From an uncultured Pelagibacteraceae bacterium (GTDB taxonomy: Bacteria; Pseudomonadota; Alphaproteobacteria; Pelagibacterales; Pelagibacteraceae): a DNA stretch of 64,000 nt. The DNA lies in assembly GCA_902595125.1 (NCBI GenBank), contig CACJOY010000003.1, positions 62,001-126,000 on the forward strand, written 5' to 3'. The first letter of the stretch is position 1; every line of letters begins with the position of its first letter. A program made the position numbers and the translations under genes. Shown in pieces: positions 1 to 8,178 of the stretch. Under the pieces are notes generated by a model. That model had not been told where the DNA came from and did not search any database. It saw nothing but the letters and a program-made list of their open reading frames with translations.

Positions 1-1139
1 TTAGAAAAAAATTAAATTGGAACAATGATCCTTTTAAGATTCCAAAAAATTTATCTAACCAATGGAAACTAATTGGAATTAGAGCATCAAAAAAAGCTGA
101 GCGGCATGAAAAAATCTCTTCTAAAGTAATTTCTAAACATGACCCTTCAAAGAAAAATGTCAACGATGCAATTGAGAAAGCAAAAACAGATTATCTAAAA
201 ACTTTAGAGCCAATGGCTACAAGAAAATGTTCAGAAAAATTTTTAGAAATTGTATCAAAACTTCCGAACTTAATAGGTGGTTCTGCTGATTTAGCGGGAT
301 CGAATAACACAAAAACTAAAAATCATAAAATAATTAAACCAAATGATTTTTCAGGAAATTACATCCATTACGGAGTAAGAGAGCATGCGATGTGTGGAAT
401 TATGAATGGTATCTCACTTCATAGTAGCTTAATACCTTATGGTGGAACTTTTTTAATATTTAGCGACTATTGTAAACCATCAATAAGATTAGCTGCAATG
501 ATGAAGCAAAAATTAATATATGTTTTTACACATGACTCAATCGGACTCGGTGAAGATGGTCCAACTCATCAACCAATCGAACAATTAACAAGTTTAAGAT
601 CAATTCCAAACCTAAATGTTTTTAGACCAGCGGACTTAATTGAAACATTTGAATGTTGGCAAGTAGCGCTTAAAAGTGGAAGCTCACCAAGTGTAATTGC
701 TTTAACTAGACAAGGAATTAAACCAATAAGAGTAAAAAGTTTATCTGAAAATAAATCATCATTAGGGGCATATGAGGTTCTAAGGACTGGAGACCATATA
801 AAGTTAACGATAATATCATCTGGATCAGAAACTAGTTTAGCATGTGATATTGGTCATAAATTAGCCACAGAGAATATTTACTCAAAAGTAATATCGATGC
901 CTTGTCAGGAATTATTTGACAAACAAAATGAAAATTATAAAAAAAAAATTTTAAATGAAACTGACTTAATTGTATCTTTGGAAGCATCAGAAACAAATTA
1001 TTGGAAAAAATATACAGGTGTTAACGGTTTAAATTTTGGTATTGACGATTTTGGTAAAAGTGCACCATACAAAGAAATTTATGATCACTTTAATTTGAGT
1101 TCAGAAAAAATAATAAAAAAAATTAAAACTAAATTATGA
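1..1139 (+). CDS. tkt: transketolase, C-terminal part (5' end outside window)
   Basis: The reading frame is open from the window edge (first full codon at base 3) to TGA at 1137-1139, so about 378 residues of the pyrimidine-binding and C-terminal domains are present and the N-terminal ThDP-diphosphate domain lies upstream. Family signatures are clear: GVREHAMCGIMNG, with the catalytic-loop Glu/His region, then HDSIGLGEDGPTHQPIEQL and FRPAD. Transketolase moves two-carbon ketol units between sugar phosphates in the cytoplasmic pentose phosphate pathway. The ATG at 213 is internal, because homologous sequence (SNQWKLIGIRASKKAE) continues upstream of it. The stop overlaps the gap start by 4 nt (ATGA), which suggests translational coupling within a central-carbon operon. 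Confidence 0.95.
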   Translation, partial: RKKLNWNNDPFKIPKNLSNQWKLIGIRASKKAERHEKISSKVISKHDPSKKNVNDAIEKAKTDYLKTLEPMATRKCSEKFLEIVSKLPNLIGGSADLAGSNNTKTKNHKIIKPNDFSGNYIHYGVREHAMCGIMNGISLHSSLIPYGGTFLIFSDYCKPSIRLAAMMKQKLIYVFTHDSIGLGEDGPTHQPIEQLTSLRSIPNLNVFRPADLIETFECWQVALKSGSSPSVIALTRQGIKPIRVKSLSENKSSLGAYEVLRTGDHIKLTIISSGSETSLACDIGHKLATENIYSKVISMPCQELFDKQNENYKKKILNETDLIVSLEASETNYWKKYTGVNGLNFGIDDFGKSAPYKEIYDHFNLSSEKIIKKIKTKL

Positions 1140-2146
1140 ATATAAAAGTTGGTATTAATGGAATGGGCAGAATAGGAAGAATGATCCTTCGAGCCATTAT
1201 TGAAAATAATTACAAAAATATTGAAATTAAACACATTAATAACAGAACAAGTACTGAAAATTGTTTGGCTCTTCTAAAATATGATTCAATTCATGGAAAG
1301 TTTAATGCTGAGTTAGGCTTTGATAAAAATCACTTAATCATAAATAAAAAAAAGATTTCTTTTAGTCAAGAAACAGAATTAAATAATATCAATTGGAAAA
1401 AATATGATGTTGATTATGTTTTTGAATGTACTGGTAAATTTAATTCGAAAGATAAATTAAAGACACATCTTAAGAAAGGTGCAAAAAAAGTTATTGTTTC
1501 AGCTCCATGTAAAGATGCTGATAAAATTATTGTTTTTGGAGTTAACGAGTCAGAGTGTAAAAAAGAAGATAAAATTATTTCTGCTGCATCATGTACTACT
1601 AATTGTTTGGCACCAGTGGCTCACGTCATTAATAAAAACTTTGAAATCGAAAAAGGTTTTATGACAACAATTCATGCTTTCACAAGTGATCAAAGAATAT
1701 TAGATAACTCACATAAAGATCCAAGAAGAGCAAGATCTGCAAGTCAATCAATAGTTCCTACATCTACTGGAGCATCAAAGTCTATTGGCGATATAATACC
1801 ATCATTAAAGGGTAAGTTGGAGGGAATAGCAATGAGAGTTCCTATACCCAATGTATCTTTAATTGAATTTATATTTTGCACAAAAAATAAATTATCTGTT
1901 AGAAAAATTAATGAAGTTTTTGAAAATGCTTCAAATAAAGAACTTAAAAATATACTTGAGATTACTCACGAAAAACTTGTCTCAATTGATTTCAATCATA
2001 ATCCTGCTTCCTCAATTATTGATGCATCTTTGACAAGTGTAATAGGCGAAAATATGGGTAAAATTTCTGCATGGTATGATAATGAATGGGGATTTTCTAA
2101 CAGAATGTGCGATCTTGCAACGTATCTTCAAAAAAACTTCCCATAA
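1136..2146 (+). CDS. gap: type I glyceraldehyde-3-phosphate dehydrogenase
   Basis: Full-length 336-residue GAPDH, which interconverts glyceraldehyde-3-phosphate and 1,3-bisphosphoglycerate. It has the dinucleotide fold GINGMGRIGR at residues 6-15, the catalytic motif ASCTTNC with Cys about 153, the His partner about 180 (TTIHAF), and the C-terminal WYDNEWGFSNRM. The loop after the second beta strand reads INNRTS, where NAD-specific enzymes usually have an Asp (INDLTD-like). This suggests relaxed or NADP preference, an inference only. It is coupled to tkt by a 4-nt overlap and followed by pgk after 9 nt. The tkt-gap-pgk-fba order is a lower glycolysis/gluconeogenesis plus pentose-phosphate unit. 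Confidence 0.97.
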   Translation: MNIKVGINGMGRIGRMILRAIIENNYKNIEIKHINNRTSTENCLALLKYDSIHGKFNAELGFDKNHLIINKKKISFSQETELNNINWKKYDVDYVFECTGKFNSKDKLKTHLKKGAKKVIVSAPCKDADKIIVFGVNESECKKEDKIISAASCTTNCLAPVAHVINKNFEIEKGFMTTIHAFTSDQRILDNSHKDPRRARSASQSIVPTSTGASKSIGDIIPSLKGKLEGIAMRVPIPNVSLIEFIFCTKNKLSVRKINEVFENASNKELKNILEITHEKLVSIDFNHNPASSIIDASLTSVIGENMGKISAWYDNEWGFSNRMCDLATYLQKNFP

Positions 2147-2155
2147 AATTTTAAA

Positions 2156-3328
2156 ATGAAAAAAATTGAAGATGAGAAAAATTTAGATCAAAAAAAGATT
2201 CTTCTTAGATTGGATCTAAACATACCATTATTGAATGGTGTTATTACAGACAGTACTAGAATTGATAAAATTTTACCAACATTGAGTCATTTACTAAAAT
2301 ACAATTGTAAAATAATTATAATATCTCATATTGGACGACCAAAAGGTAAAATTAATTTAAAACTTTCAATGAAGCCTGTGTGTGATTATTTAACAATAAA
2401 GTTAAATGAAAAAGTAAAATTTGTTTCAAAGGAGATTTTTGAAATTAATATAAATGCACTTTTTTCAGATTTAAAAGAAAAGATTTTAATGTTAGAAAAT
2501 ATTAGATTTTATGAGGGAGAGGAAAACAACGACCAAGATTTTGCAAAAGTATTATCAAAATTTGGTGACATTTATGTCAACGATGCATTTTCATGTTCTC
2601 ACAGAGCACATGCATCTGTAACAAAAATCACAGATTATTTACCATCTTTTTGTGGATTGCAAATGAATCAAGAGATTAATGCTCTTAAAAAGATTACCTC
2701 TGAAATTAAGCAACCAATAACTTGTATCATTGGTGGTTCAAAAATTTCAACAAAAATTAATATAATTAAAAATTTAATTCCCAAATTTAAGAACATTATA
2801 TTTGTGGGTGGTATGGCAAATAACATTATTGAATACAAAGGTTTCCAAATTGGAAAATCAGTAAAAGAGAAAAATTGTGATGATATTATTGATAATATTT
2901 TTTCATTAGCTAAAAAGAATGACTGTAATATTATTTTCCCTTCAGATGTTTCCGTTGGAAAACATATTAATGACAAAGCCATAAATAAAGAATTAAGTGA
3001 AATTGAAGAGGATGACTTAATATTAGATATCGGGAAAAATTCTATAAAAAAAATTAAATTAATTATTGATAATAGCAAAACAATTTTTTGGAATGGTCCA
3101 GCAGGTTATTTTGAAAATGAAAATTTCGCAGATGGTAGCTTAGAAATAGCAAAAAAAATCGCTTCTCAAAAAAAAAATATTTATTCTGTTGCAGGTGGTG
3201 GAGATACCATTGCCTTACTCAATAAAGCTCAAGTGATTAATAAATTAGATTTCGTTTCAACTGCTGGTGGAGCATTCTTAGAATATCTTGAAGGAAAAGA
3301 AATTCCTGGTATAAGGTCGCTCAATTAA
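2156..3328 (+). CDS. pgk: phosphoglycerate kinase
   Basis: 390-residue phosphoglycerate kinase, transferring the acyl phosphate of 1,3-bisphosphoglycerate to ADP in the cytoplasm. The N-terminal substrate-binding region is recognisable (LLRLDLNIPL, with RIDKILPTL and SHIGRPKG), then ENIRFYEGEE, NDAFSCSHRAHAS, and the C-terminal nucleotide-binding Gly-rich segment VAGGGDTIALL with STAGGAFLEYLEG near the end. Its length is normal for the family (about 390-400). It sits 9 nt after gap and 2 nt before fba, so it is almost certainly cotranscribed with them. ATG 2156 fits the usual protein start (family members begin shortly before the D-x-N motif). Confidence 0.97.
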   Translation: MKKIEDEKNLDQKKILLRLDLNIPLLNGVITDSTRIDKILPTLSHLLKYNCKIIIISHIGRPKGKINLKLSMKPVCDYLTIKLNEKVKFVSKEIFEININALFSDLKEKILMLENIRFYEGEENNDQDFAKVLSKFGDIYVNDAFSCSHRAHASVTKITDYLPSFCGLQMNQEINALKKITSEIKQPITCIIGGSKISTKINIIKNLIPKFKNIIFVGGMANNIIEYKGFQIGKSVKEKNCDDIIDNIFSLAKKNDCNIIFPSDVSVGKHINDKAINKELSEIEEDDLILDIGKNSIKKIKLIIDNSKTIFWNGPAGYFENENFADGSLEIAKKIASQKKNIYSVAGGGDTIALLNKAQVINKLDFVSTAGGAFLEYLEGKEIPGIRSLN

Positions 3329-3330
3329 TT

Positions 3331-4341
3331 ATGTCCGAATTAAATCAAATAGCACTAAAAATACTGGAAAACGGTAAAGGAATTTTGGCAGCCGATGAAA
3401 GCACTGGTACAATGACTAAAAGACTTCAAAGTGTGGGTGTTGAGTCTTCTCCAGAAAATAGAGTCTTATTTAGAGAAACCTTATTTAGTTCTAATTGTAT
3501 GAGAGAATGTATTGGCGGTGTAATTCTTTATGACGAAACAATAAAACAAAAATCTAAAACAGGAAAAAATATTCCTGATATGTTGTTAGAGGTTGGATCT
3601 TATCCAGGAATAAAAGTTGACACTGGCGCAAAACAATTAGCTGGTAGTAAAAATGAAAAAATTACAGAAGGTTTAGATAGTTTGAGAGAAAGACTGAAAG
3701 AATATTCAAAATTAGGAGCAAAGTTTACAAAATGGAGAGGTGTTTATAACATTACAAAAGATTACCCAAGTAAATTATCGATTTATTCAAATGCTCATGC
3801 CCTCGCAAGGTATGCTTCTTTAGTTCAAGAAAATAATTTGGTTCCAATAGTTGAGCCTGAAGTTTTAATGGATGGAGAACATTCAGCTGATGAGTGTTTT
3901 AGTAAAACATCCGAAGTTTTAAAAAGGTGCTTTGAGGAGTTAATATTTCATAAAGTAGATTTAAGTGGTATCATATTAAAACCAAATATGATTTTAGCTG
4001 GGGCAAGTTCTAAAAATCAAATATCAAATGAAGATACTGCAAAATTAACTGTAAAATGTCTTAAAGAAAATGTTCCATCTGAAGTACCGGGAATTGCTTT
4101 TTTATCTGGAGGTCAGACAGAAACGCAAGCTACAGAAAATTTAAACTTGATCAATAAATTTAACGATACAAATTTTATAATGTCTTATTCTTATGGAAGA
4201 GCTTTACAACAAAGCGCTTTAAAATATTGGGCCAAAGATACAAAAGATACAAATGGCACTCAAAAAATTTTTGATCATAGAGCTAAAATGTGTTCTTTGG
4301 CAACACAAGGAAAGTGGTCAAAAAATCTTGAAAATATCTAA
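3331..4341 (+). CDS. fba: class I fructose-bisphosphate aldolase
   Basis: 336-residue class I (Schiff-base) aldolase of the animal/plant-like family. It has GKGILAADESTGT near residue 20, KWRGVYNI, the active-site segment VPIVEPEVL, the Schiff-base Lys region IILKPNMILAG, and FLSGGQ and SYGRALQ near the C-terminus. It cleaves or forms fructose-1,6-bisphosphate without a metal ion, unlike the class II enzymes common in other proteobacteria. It starts 2 nt after pgk, within the same operon. Its 3' end overlaps thiE in another frame. Confidence 0.96.
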   Translation: MSELNQIALKILENGKGILAADESTGTMTKRLQSVGVESSPENRVLFRETLFSSNCMRECIGGVILYDETIKQKSKTGKNIPDMLLEVGSYPGIKVDTGAKQLAGSKNEKITEGLDSLRERLKEYSKLGAKFTKWRGVYNITKDYPSKLSIYSNAHALARYASLVQENNLVPIVEPEVLMDGEHSADECFSKTSEVLKRCFEELIFHKVDLSGIILKPNMILAGASSKNQISNEDTAKLTVKCLKENVPSEVPGIAFLSGGQTETQATENLNLINKFNDTNFIMSYSYGRALQQSALKYWAKDTKDTNGTQKIFDHRAKMCSLATQGKWSKNLENI

Positions 4342-4948
4342 TTCCAAAAAAAAATTTATATATCTTATATCTCCAAATAAAATAACTATTCATTTCTATA
4401 AAGATTTAATTGAACTTTTCAAATCTTATAAAATTAGCTTTTTTCAACTAAGATTAAAAAAAAGATCATATAAAAGTAAAATTTTAATTGCTAAAAAAAC
4501 TAAAAAACTTTGTCGATTATATAACATTAAATTTATAGTTAATGATGATCCTTATCTTGCTAAAAAAGTTAATGCTGATGGATGCCACTTAGGACAAAAA
4601 GATATAGATATTAAAAAAGCAAGAAAAATTTTAGGAAATAAAATTATAGGAGTTACATGTCATAATTCGGTTAATCTATCAAAAAAAGCTATCAGAGATG
4701 GAGCTAACTATATTGCTTTAGGTGCATTTTATCCAACTAATACAAAAAAAGTTAAATTTAAAGCTAAGATTTCAGATTTAAAAAGAATAAAAAAATTATC
4801 AAAGATACCGATTATTGTGATCGGTGGAATAAACAAAGATAATTACAAAAAACTTTTGTTGAATAAAGCAAACTTTTTAGCTATTTCAAGCTACATTTTT
4901 AATAATAAAAATTATAAACCAAAAGAAGCATTAAACTTATTAAGATGA
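4328..4948 (+). CDS. thiE: thiamine-phosphate synthase
   Basis: TIM-barrel thiamine-phosphate synthase family, joining the hydroxymethylpyrimidine diphosphate and thiazole phosphate halves of thiamine. Recognisable pieces are FIYLISP at the N-terminus, FFQLRLK, FIVNDDPYLAKKVNADGCHLGQKD, IIGVTCHN, ANYIALGAFYPTNTK and IIVIGGI. No in-frame ATG lies near the homologous start. The nearest ATG (4253) would overlap fba by 89 nt and add an unlikely N-terminus, so TTG 4328 is chosen (14-nt overlap with fba, about 206 aa). The stop overlaps efp by 4 nt. The product is Lys-rich like its neighbours. SAR11 bacteria are known to be thiamine-precursor auxotrophs, so a salvage/joining role fits. An alternative is a ThiE-like paralogue with another role. 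Confidence 0.85.
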   Translation: MKISNSKKKFIYLISPNKITIHFYKDLIELFKSYKISFFQLRLKKRSYKSKILIAKKTKKLCRLYNIKFIVNDDPYLAKKVNADGCHLGQKDIDIKKARKILGNKIIGVTCHNSVNLSKKAIRDGANYIALGAFYPTNTKKVKFKAKISDLKRIKKLSKIPIIVIGGINKDNYKKLLLNKANFLAISSYIFNNKNYKPKEALNLLR

Positions 4949-5505
4949 AAATTAACGCTAGTGAAATAAGGGTTGGTATGTTGATAGAATATAAAAATGA
5001 TTTGTGGCAAGTACTTAAAACTCAACATGTTAAACCTGGAAAAGGTGGAGCTTTTGCACAAGTAGAAATGAAAAGTTTAAATAAAAATACAAAATTAAAT
5101 GAGAGATTTAGATCAAGCGAAACAATTGAAAAAGCTTCTTTAGATGAAAGTATCTACAATTACTTATATGAAGATGAAGAAAATTATTTATTCATAGATC
5201 CAAAATCTTTTGAACAAATAGAAATTAAAAAAAAATTAATTGGAGAAAAAGGTAAATTGTTAACAGAAAATCTTGAAGTATCCGTAAGTTTCTATAACGA
5301 AAATCCTATTGCTGTAGAATTACCAAATCAAGTTACATGTAAAATAGAGCAAACAGATGTTGCTTTAAAGGGACAAACTGTTTCCTCATCATATAAACCT
5401 GCAATTTTAGATAACGGCTTACATTTGCAAGTTCCACCATTTATTGAGTCAGGTGATAGTGTCATTATAGATACCAGAAACTTAAAGTATGTAAAAAAAA
5501 TTTAA
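4945..5505 (+). CDS. efp: translation elongation factor P
   Basis: 186 residues, the standard EF-P length. The KOW-like N-terminal domain carries the loop HVKPGKGGAF, with Lys33 at the tip in the position that is lysylated or otherwise modified in many bacteria. The middle and C-terminal OB domains follow (FRSSETIEKASLDES, then YKPAILDNGLHLQVPPFIESGD). EF-P binds between the ribosomal P and E sites and relieves stalling at polyproline stretches. It is coupled to thiE by a 4-nt overlap and lies 3 nt before suhB. No modification enzyme (EpmA/EpmB/EarP) is visible in the window. Confidence 0.97.
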   Translation: MKINASEIRVGMLIEYKNDLWQVLKTQHVKPGKGGAFAQVEMKSLNKNTKLNERFRSSETIEKASLDESIYNYLYEDEENYLFIDPKSFEQIEIKKKLIGEKGKLLTENLEVSVSFYNENPIAVELPNQVTCKIEQTDVALKGQTVSSSYKPAILDNGLHLQVPPFIESGDSVIIDTRNLKYVKKI

Positions 5506-5508
5506 TAT

Positions 5509-6249
5509 ATGAACTCTATATCTCCAAACTTAAATATAATGATTAAAGCAAGTGAAAAAGCCTCAAAGATTCTTATTAGAGACTTTGGCGAATTAGAAAA
5601 ATTACAGGTTTCTAAAAAAGGCCCTTATGATTTTGTAACAAATGCGGATTTAAAGACTGAAAAAATAATTTTAGATGAATTAAAAAAAGCAAAACCAAAC
5701 TATTCAATAATAAGTGAAGAGAATGGAATTGAAGTAAATAAAGATAAAAAAAATAGTTGGATTGTCGACCCAATTGATGGAACAGTAAATTTTTTACATG
5801 GCATACCTCATTTTGCAATCTCAATAGCTCATATGTCTGATGGTGAAATTGTTTCAGGGTTAACTTTTGATCCAATCAAAGATGAGATCTTTTACGCAGA
5901 TAAAAATAATGGGGCTTTCTTTAACAATCAAAGAATAAGAGTTTCAAAAAAAAATAATATTAACGACTGCTTGTTTGTTACAGGTGATAATATAAGTAAA
6001 GAATTAGGTTTGCCTTTTCGTAAGTCAGGTTGTGCTGCCCTAGATTTAGCTTATGTTGCTGCAGGAAGATATGATGGCTATTTCCAGCATGGATTGAGTA
6101 TATGGGATTTAGCCGCAGGAATAATACTGGTTAAAGAAGCGGGAGGAATAATTAATAAAATCAATCTATCAAATAGCGACAATTTAAATGTTATTGCTTC
6201 AAGTGAAAGTATTAGTGTAAAATTAAACGAAAAATTAGTTAACTTTTAA
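5509..6249 (+). CDS. suhB: inositol monophosphatase family protein
   Basis: 246-residue Mg2+-dependent phosphatase of the inositol monophosphatase (SuhB) family. It has the metal-binding motifs EENG (near residue 70), [12 protein letters not shown] (near residue 86) and the C-terminal [15 protein letters not shown]. The length matches the family. In bacteria these proteins dephosphorylate inositol-1-phosphate or related sugar phosphates, and SuhB of E. coli also joins rRNA antitermination complexes; which applies here cannot be told from sequence. It sits 3 nt after efp and 35 nt before rpmE, in a translation-flavoured run of genes. Confidence 0.92.
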   Translation: MNSISPNLNIMIKASEKASKILIRDFGELEKLQVSKKGPYDFVTNADLKTEKIILDELKKAKPNYSIISEENGIEVNKDKKNSWIVDPIDGTVNFLHGIPHFAISIAHMSDGEIVSGLTFDPIKDEIFYADKNNGAFFNNQRIRVSKKNNINDCLFVTGDNISKELGLPFRKSGCAALDLAYVAAGRYDGYFQHGLSIWDLAAGIILVKEAGGIINKINLSNSDNLNVIASSESISVKLNEKLVNF

Positions 6250-6284
6250 TTGTTTTAAAAAATTCATTTGTTATAAATCTCACA

Positions 6285-6515
6285 ATGAAAAAAAATATAC
6301 ATCCAAACTACCATAAAATAAAAGTTGAAATGACAGACGGTGTACAGTTTGAAACAAAATCAACTTGGGGTGCTGAAGGTGATTTACTTAAACTAGAAAT
6401 TGATCCAAAATCACATGCAGCTTGGACAGGTGGTAAACAAAAGTTAATGGACAAAGGAAGAATAAGTAAATTTAATAAGAAATTTCAAAATTTCAAATCA
6501 GAAAAAAAAAACTAG
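6285..6515 (+). CDS. rpmE: 50S ribosomal protein L31
   Basis: 76 residues starting [19 protein letters not shown], with the typical [17 protein letters not shown] and HAAWTGG segments of alphaproteobacterial L31. The zinc-binding Cys motif of C+ type L31 is absent, so this is a Cys-less form that would not depend on zinc. It directly abuts the next gene, with its stop codon at 6513-6515 and the trcR ATG at 6516. It is an assembly component of the large subunit near the central protuberance. Confidence 0.95.
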   Translation: MKKNIHPNYHKIKVEMTDGVQFETKSTWGAEGDLLKLEIDPKSHAAWTGGKQKLMDKGRISKFNKKFQNFKSEKKN

Positions 6516-7082
6516 ATGTCTAATGCGCCTCTTATGCCAATGGCGACAGCTGTATGGCTTGTAGAAAATACAACACTTACATTTAAACAAATTGCTAACT
6601 TTTGTAATTTACATGAAGTAGAAATCCAGGGAATTGCTGATGGGGAAGTTGCAAAAGGTATAAAAGCTTATAATCCAATTATCTCAGGTCAATTATCACG
6701 AGATGAAATAGAATTATCCTCTAAGGATCAAAATAGACCACTTCAAATTAAAAGTGTAGATATTGAAATCTCGAATAATGAAAACAAAATAAAGAAATAT
6801 GTTCCCTTATCAAAAAGACAAGATAAGCCAGATTCGGCATTATGGTTACTAAAACATTATAATATTTTAAAGGACTCTCAAATTGCAAAGCTAGTTGGTA
6901 TAACAAAAAATTCTGTTACTTCAATTAGAAATAAGAGTTACTGGAATTATAATAACTTAAACCCTAAGGATCCAGTTGCTTTAAATTTATTTTCTCAAAC
7001 AGACTTGACTGGGGCCATTGAAAAAGCTGAAAGAAGAATAAAAAGAGAAAAAAAAGAAAAAGAAAAACTAAAACAATTGTAA
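6516..7082 (+). CDS. trcR: cell cycle transcriptional regulator TrcR (DUF1013)
   Basis: 188 residues beginning MSNAPLMPMATAVWLVENT, which is characteristic of the alphaproteobacterial DUF1013/TrcR family. Two helix-turn-helix-like halves are visible: LTFKQIANFCNLHEVEIQGI near residue 22, and DSQIAKLVGITKNSVTSIRN near residue 120. The C-terminus is a basic, probably helical tail (AERRIKREKKEKEKLKQ). In Caulobacter TrcR is a conserved regulator associated with RNA polymerase. It directly abuts rpmE and precedes the rpsU leader. A strong taxonomic marker for Alphaproteobacteria. Confidence 0.9.
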   Translation: MSNAPLMPMATAVWLVENTTLTFKQIANFCNLHEVEIQGIADGEVAKGIKAYNPIISGQLSRDEIELSSKDQNRPLQIKSVDIEISNNENKIKKYVPLSKRQDKPDSALWLLKHYNILKDSQIAKLVGITKNSVTSIRNKSYWNYNNLNPKDPVALNLFSQTDLTGAIEKAERRIKREKKEKEKLKQL

Positions 7083-7094
7083 AAGATTAAAAAC

Positions 7095-7163
7095 ATGAAT
7101 AAAATTAATAGACATAAAATAATAAAAATGCTATTTACTCATTTTTTTGGAGGTACTTATTAA
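7095..7163 (+). CDS. possible 22-codon leader ORF upstream of rpsU
   Basis: ATG at 7095 opens a 22-codon frame (begins MNKINRHKII) that ends with TAA at 7161-7163. Its last codons run through the GGAGG of rpsU, and its stop shares one base with the ATT proposed as the rpsU start. This arrangement would let ribosomes terminating on the leader reinitiate on rpsU. I do not recognise the peptide, and it may function only through being translated. It could also be a chance frame. Confidence 0.35.
   Translation: MNKINRHKIIKMLFTHFFGGTY
7149..7153 (+). promoter_or_regulatory. Shine-Dalgarno sequence deciding the rpsU start
   Basis: GGAGG(T), a perfect anti-16S match, lies 5 nt before ATT 7159. Such a strong G-rich SD stands out in this A+T-rich window, and its spacing picks ATT 7159 rather than TTG 7147 (which overlaps it) or ATA 7165 (11 nt away). 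Confidence 0.75.
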
Positions 7164-7353
7164 AATAGAAGTTAAAGATAATAATATAGAACAAGCTTTG
7201 AGAGTTTTAAAAAGAAAACTACAAAGAGATGGTTTCTTTAAGGTAATAAAATTAAAAAATACTTACGAAAAACCTTCTGAAAAGAAAAAAAGAATACTTC
7301 AAGAAAATATTAAAAGAGTTAAAAAATTAAATAAACTTAAAAATCGAATTTAA
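7159..7353 (+). CDS. rpsU: 30S ribosomal protein S21, probable ATT start
   Basis: S21 family, with VKDNNIEQALRVLKRKLQRDG, then TYEKPSEKKKRI and a basic helical tail. S21 assists base pairing between mRNA and the 3' end of 16S rRNA during initiation. No ATG or GTG is available. TTG 7147 overlaps the SD and would lengthen the protein by four residues. With ATT 7159 the N-terminus becomes M-K-I-E-V-K-D-N-N, exactly the spacing of other alphaproteobacterial S21 proteins (M-x-V-x-V-R-D-N-N), and the GGAGG at 7149-7153 is ideally placed. ATT starts are rare and are discriminated by IF3, as in infC, so regulated initiation is plausible. Length 64 aa. Confidence 0.85.
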   Translation: MKIEVKDNNIEQALRVLKRKLQRDGFFKVIKLKNTYEKPSEKKKRILQENIKRVKKLNKLKNRI

Positions 7354-7359
7354 GTATAC

Positions 7360-7436
<77 letters not shown>

Positions 7437-7437
7437 A

Positions 7438-8136
7438 CTAAATTTTAAACTTGGACTTCTTGCTATCAGCTAAAAAGGCTTTAACTGTTTCTCGTGTCAA
7501 TTGATCAAAGGATTTTCCAAATTTTTCAATTTTTTCAATTATAGATGGTGGAATTGTAATTAATTGACATCCTATTTGATTAGCTTGTAAATAGTTATAA
7601 GGTTCCCTCACACTTGCCCATAATATTTCCACGTTTTTAAATTTTTTTGAAATTTTAATACTAGTGATAATTTCTGGCAAAGGATCTTTTCCTGAGTCAC
7701 CAGCTCTTCCGGCAAAAATAGATATAATAACTTTTGTTTTTTTATTAATTAATTTAAGAATCTTTTTAGTTTGTGCGGATGAATAAACTGCGGTGATATT
7801 TAGTTTAACATTATTATTATTTAATTCTTTAATTAGTCTGCCTGTAAAATCTCCTTTTGAATTTATAATTGGAATCTTAACGTATATATTCTTACCCCAT
7901 GAATTTATTTTCATAGCTTGTGATTTCATTTCAAGATAATTATCTCCGAAAACCTCCAATGAAACTGGTTTTTTATTGCATACTTTTAAAATTTCCCTGG
8001 AATATTTCTTATAATCTTTGGCCCCAGCTTTTCGCATTAAGCTAGGATTTGTTGTAAATCCTTTAACAAGTTTTTTTTTATTAAATTTTTTGATAATCTC
8101 AATATCAGCAATGTCACAAAAAATTTTTGTTTTCAT
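7438..8136 (-). CDS. tal: transaldolase (TalC/MipB-type small subfamily)
   Basis: 232 residues, the compact transaldolase / fructose-6-phosphate aldolase subfamily. It begins MKTKIFCDIADIEIIKKF, then VKGFTTNPSLMRKAG, VSLEVFG, the Schiff-base Lys in IYVKIPI (about residue 90), LNITAVYSS and SIFAGRAGDSGKDP. It transfers dihydroxyacetone units between sugar phosphates, complementing transketolase at the window start. The final residues are more Lys/Ser-rich than typical. It converges on the initiator tRNA with 1 nt between them and is divergent from the membrane-protein gene at 8179 (42 nt spacer). Confidence 0.88.
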   Translation of the reverse strand: MKTKIFCDIADIEIIKKFNKKKLVKGFTTNPSLMRKAGAKDYKKYSREILKVCNKKPVSLEVFGDNYLEMKSQAMKINSWGKNIYVKIPIINSKGDFTGRLIKELNNNNVKLNITAVYSSAQTKKILKLINKKTKVIISIFAGRAGDSGKDPLPEIITSIKISKKFKNVEILWASVREPYNYLQANQIGCQLITIPPSIIEKIEKFGKSFDQLTRETVKAFLADSKKSKFKI

Positions 8137-8178
8137 AATAGTTCCATCAAGGTTAAATAAAGTTATATTGTATTTATA

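Noticed and set aside
213..1139. Complete transketolase starting at ATG 213
   Set aside because: The frame and homology continue upstream to the window edge, so the gene is cut by the window rather than starting there.
2668..3078. 136-aa reading frame on the minus strand within pgk
   Set aside because: It is antisense to a well-conserved pgk with all motifs; its hydrophobic appearance is a byproduct of the Lys/Asn-rich sense codons.
4253..4327. N-terminal extension of thiE from ATG 4253
   Set aside because: It overlaps fba by 89 nt and encodes no ThiE-like sequence.
7147..7353. TTG 7147 as the rpsU start
   Set aside because: It overlaps the GGAGG and adds four residues not found in S21; ATT 7159 fits both SD spacing and family length.
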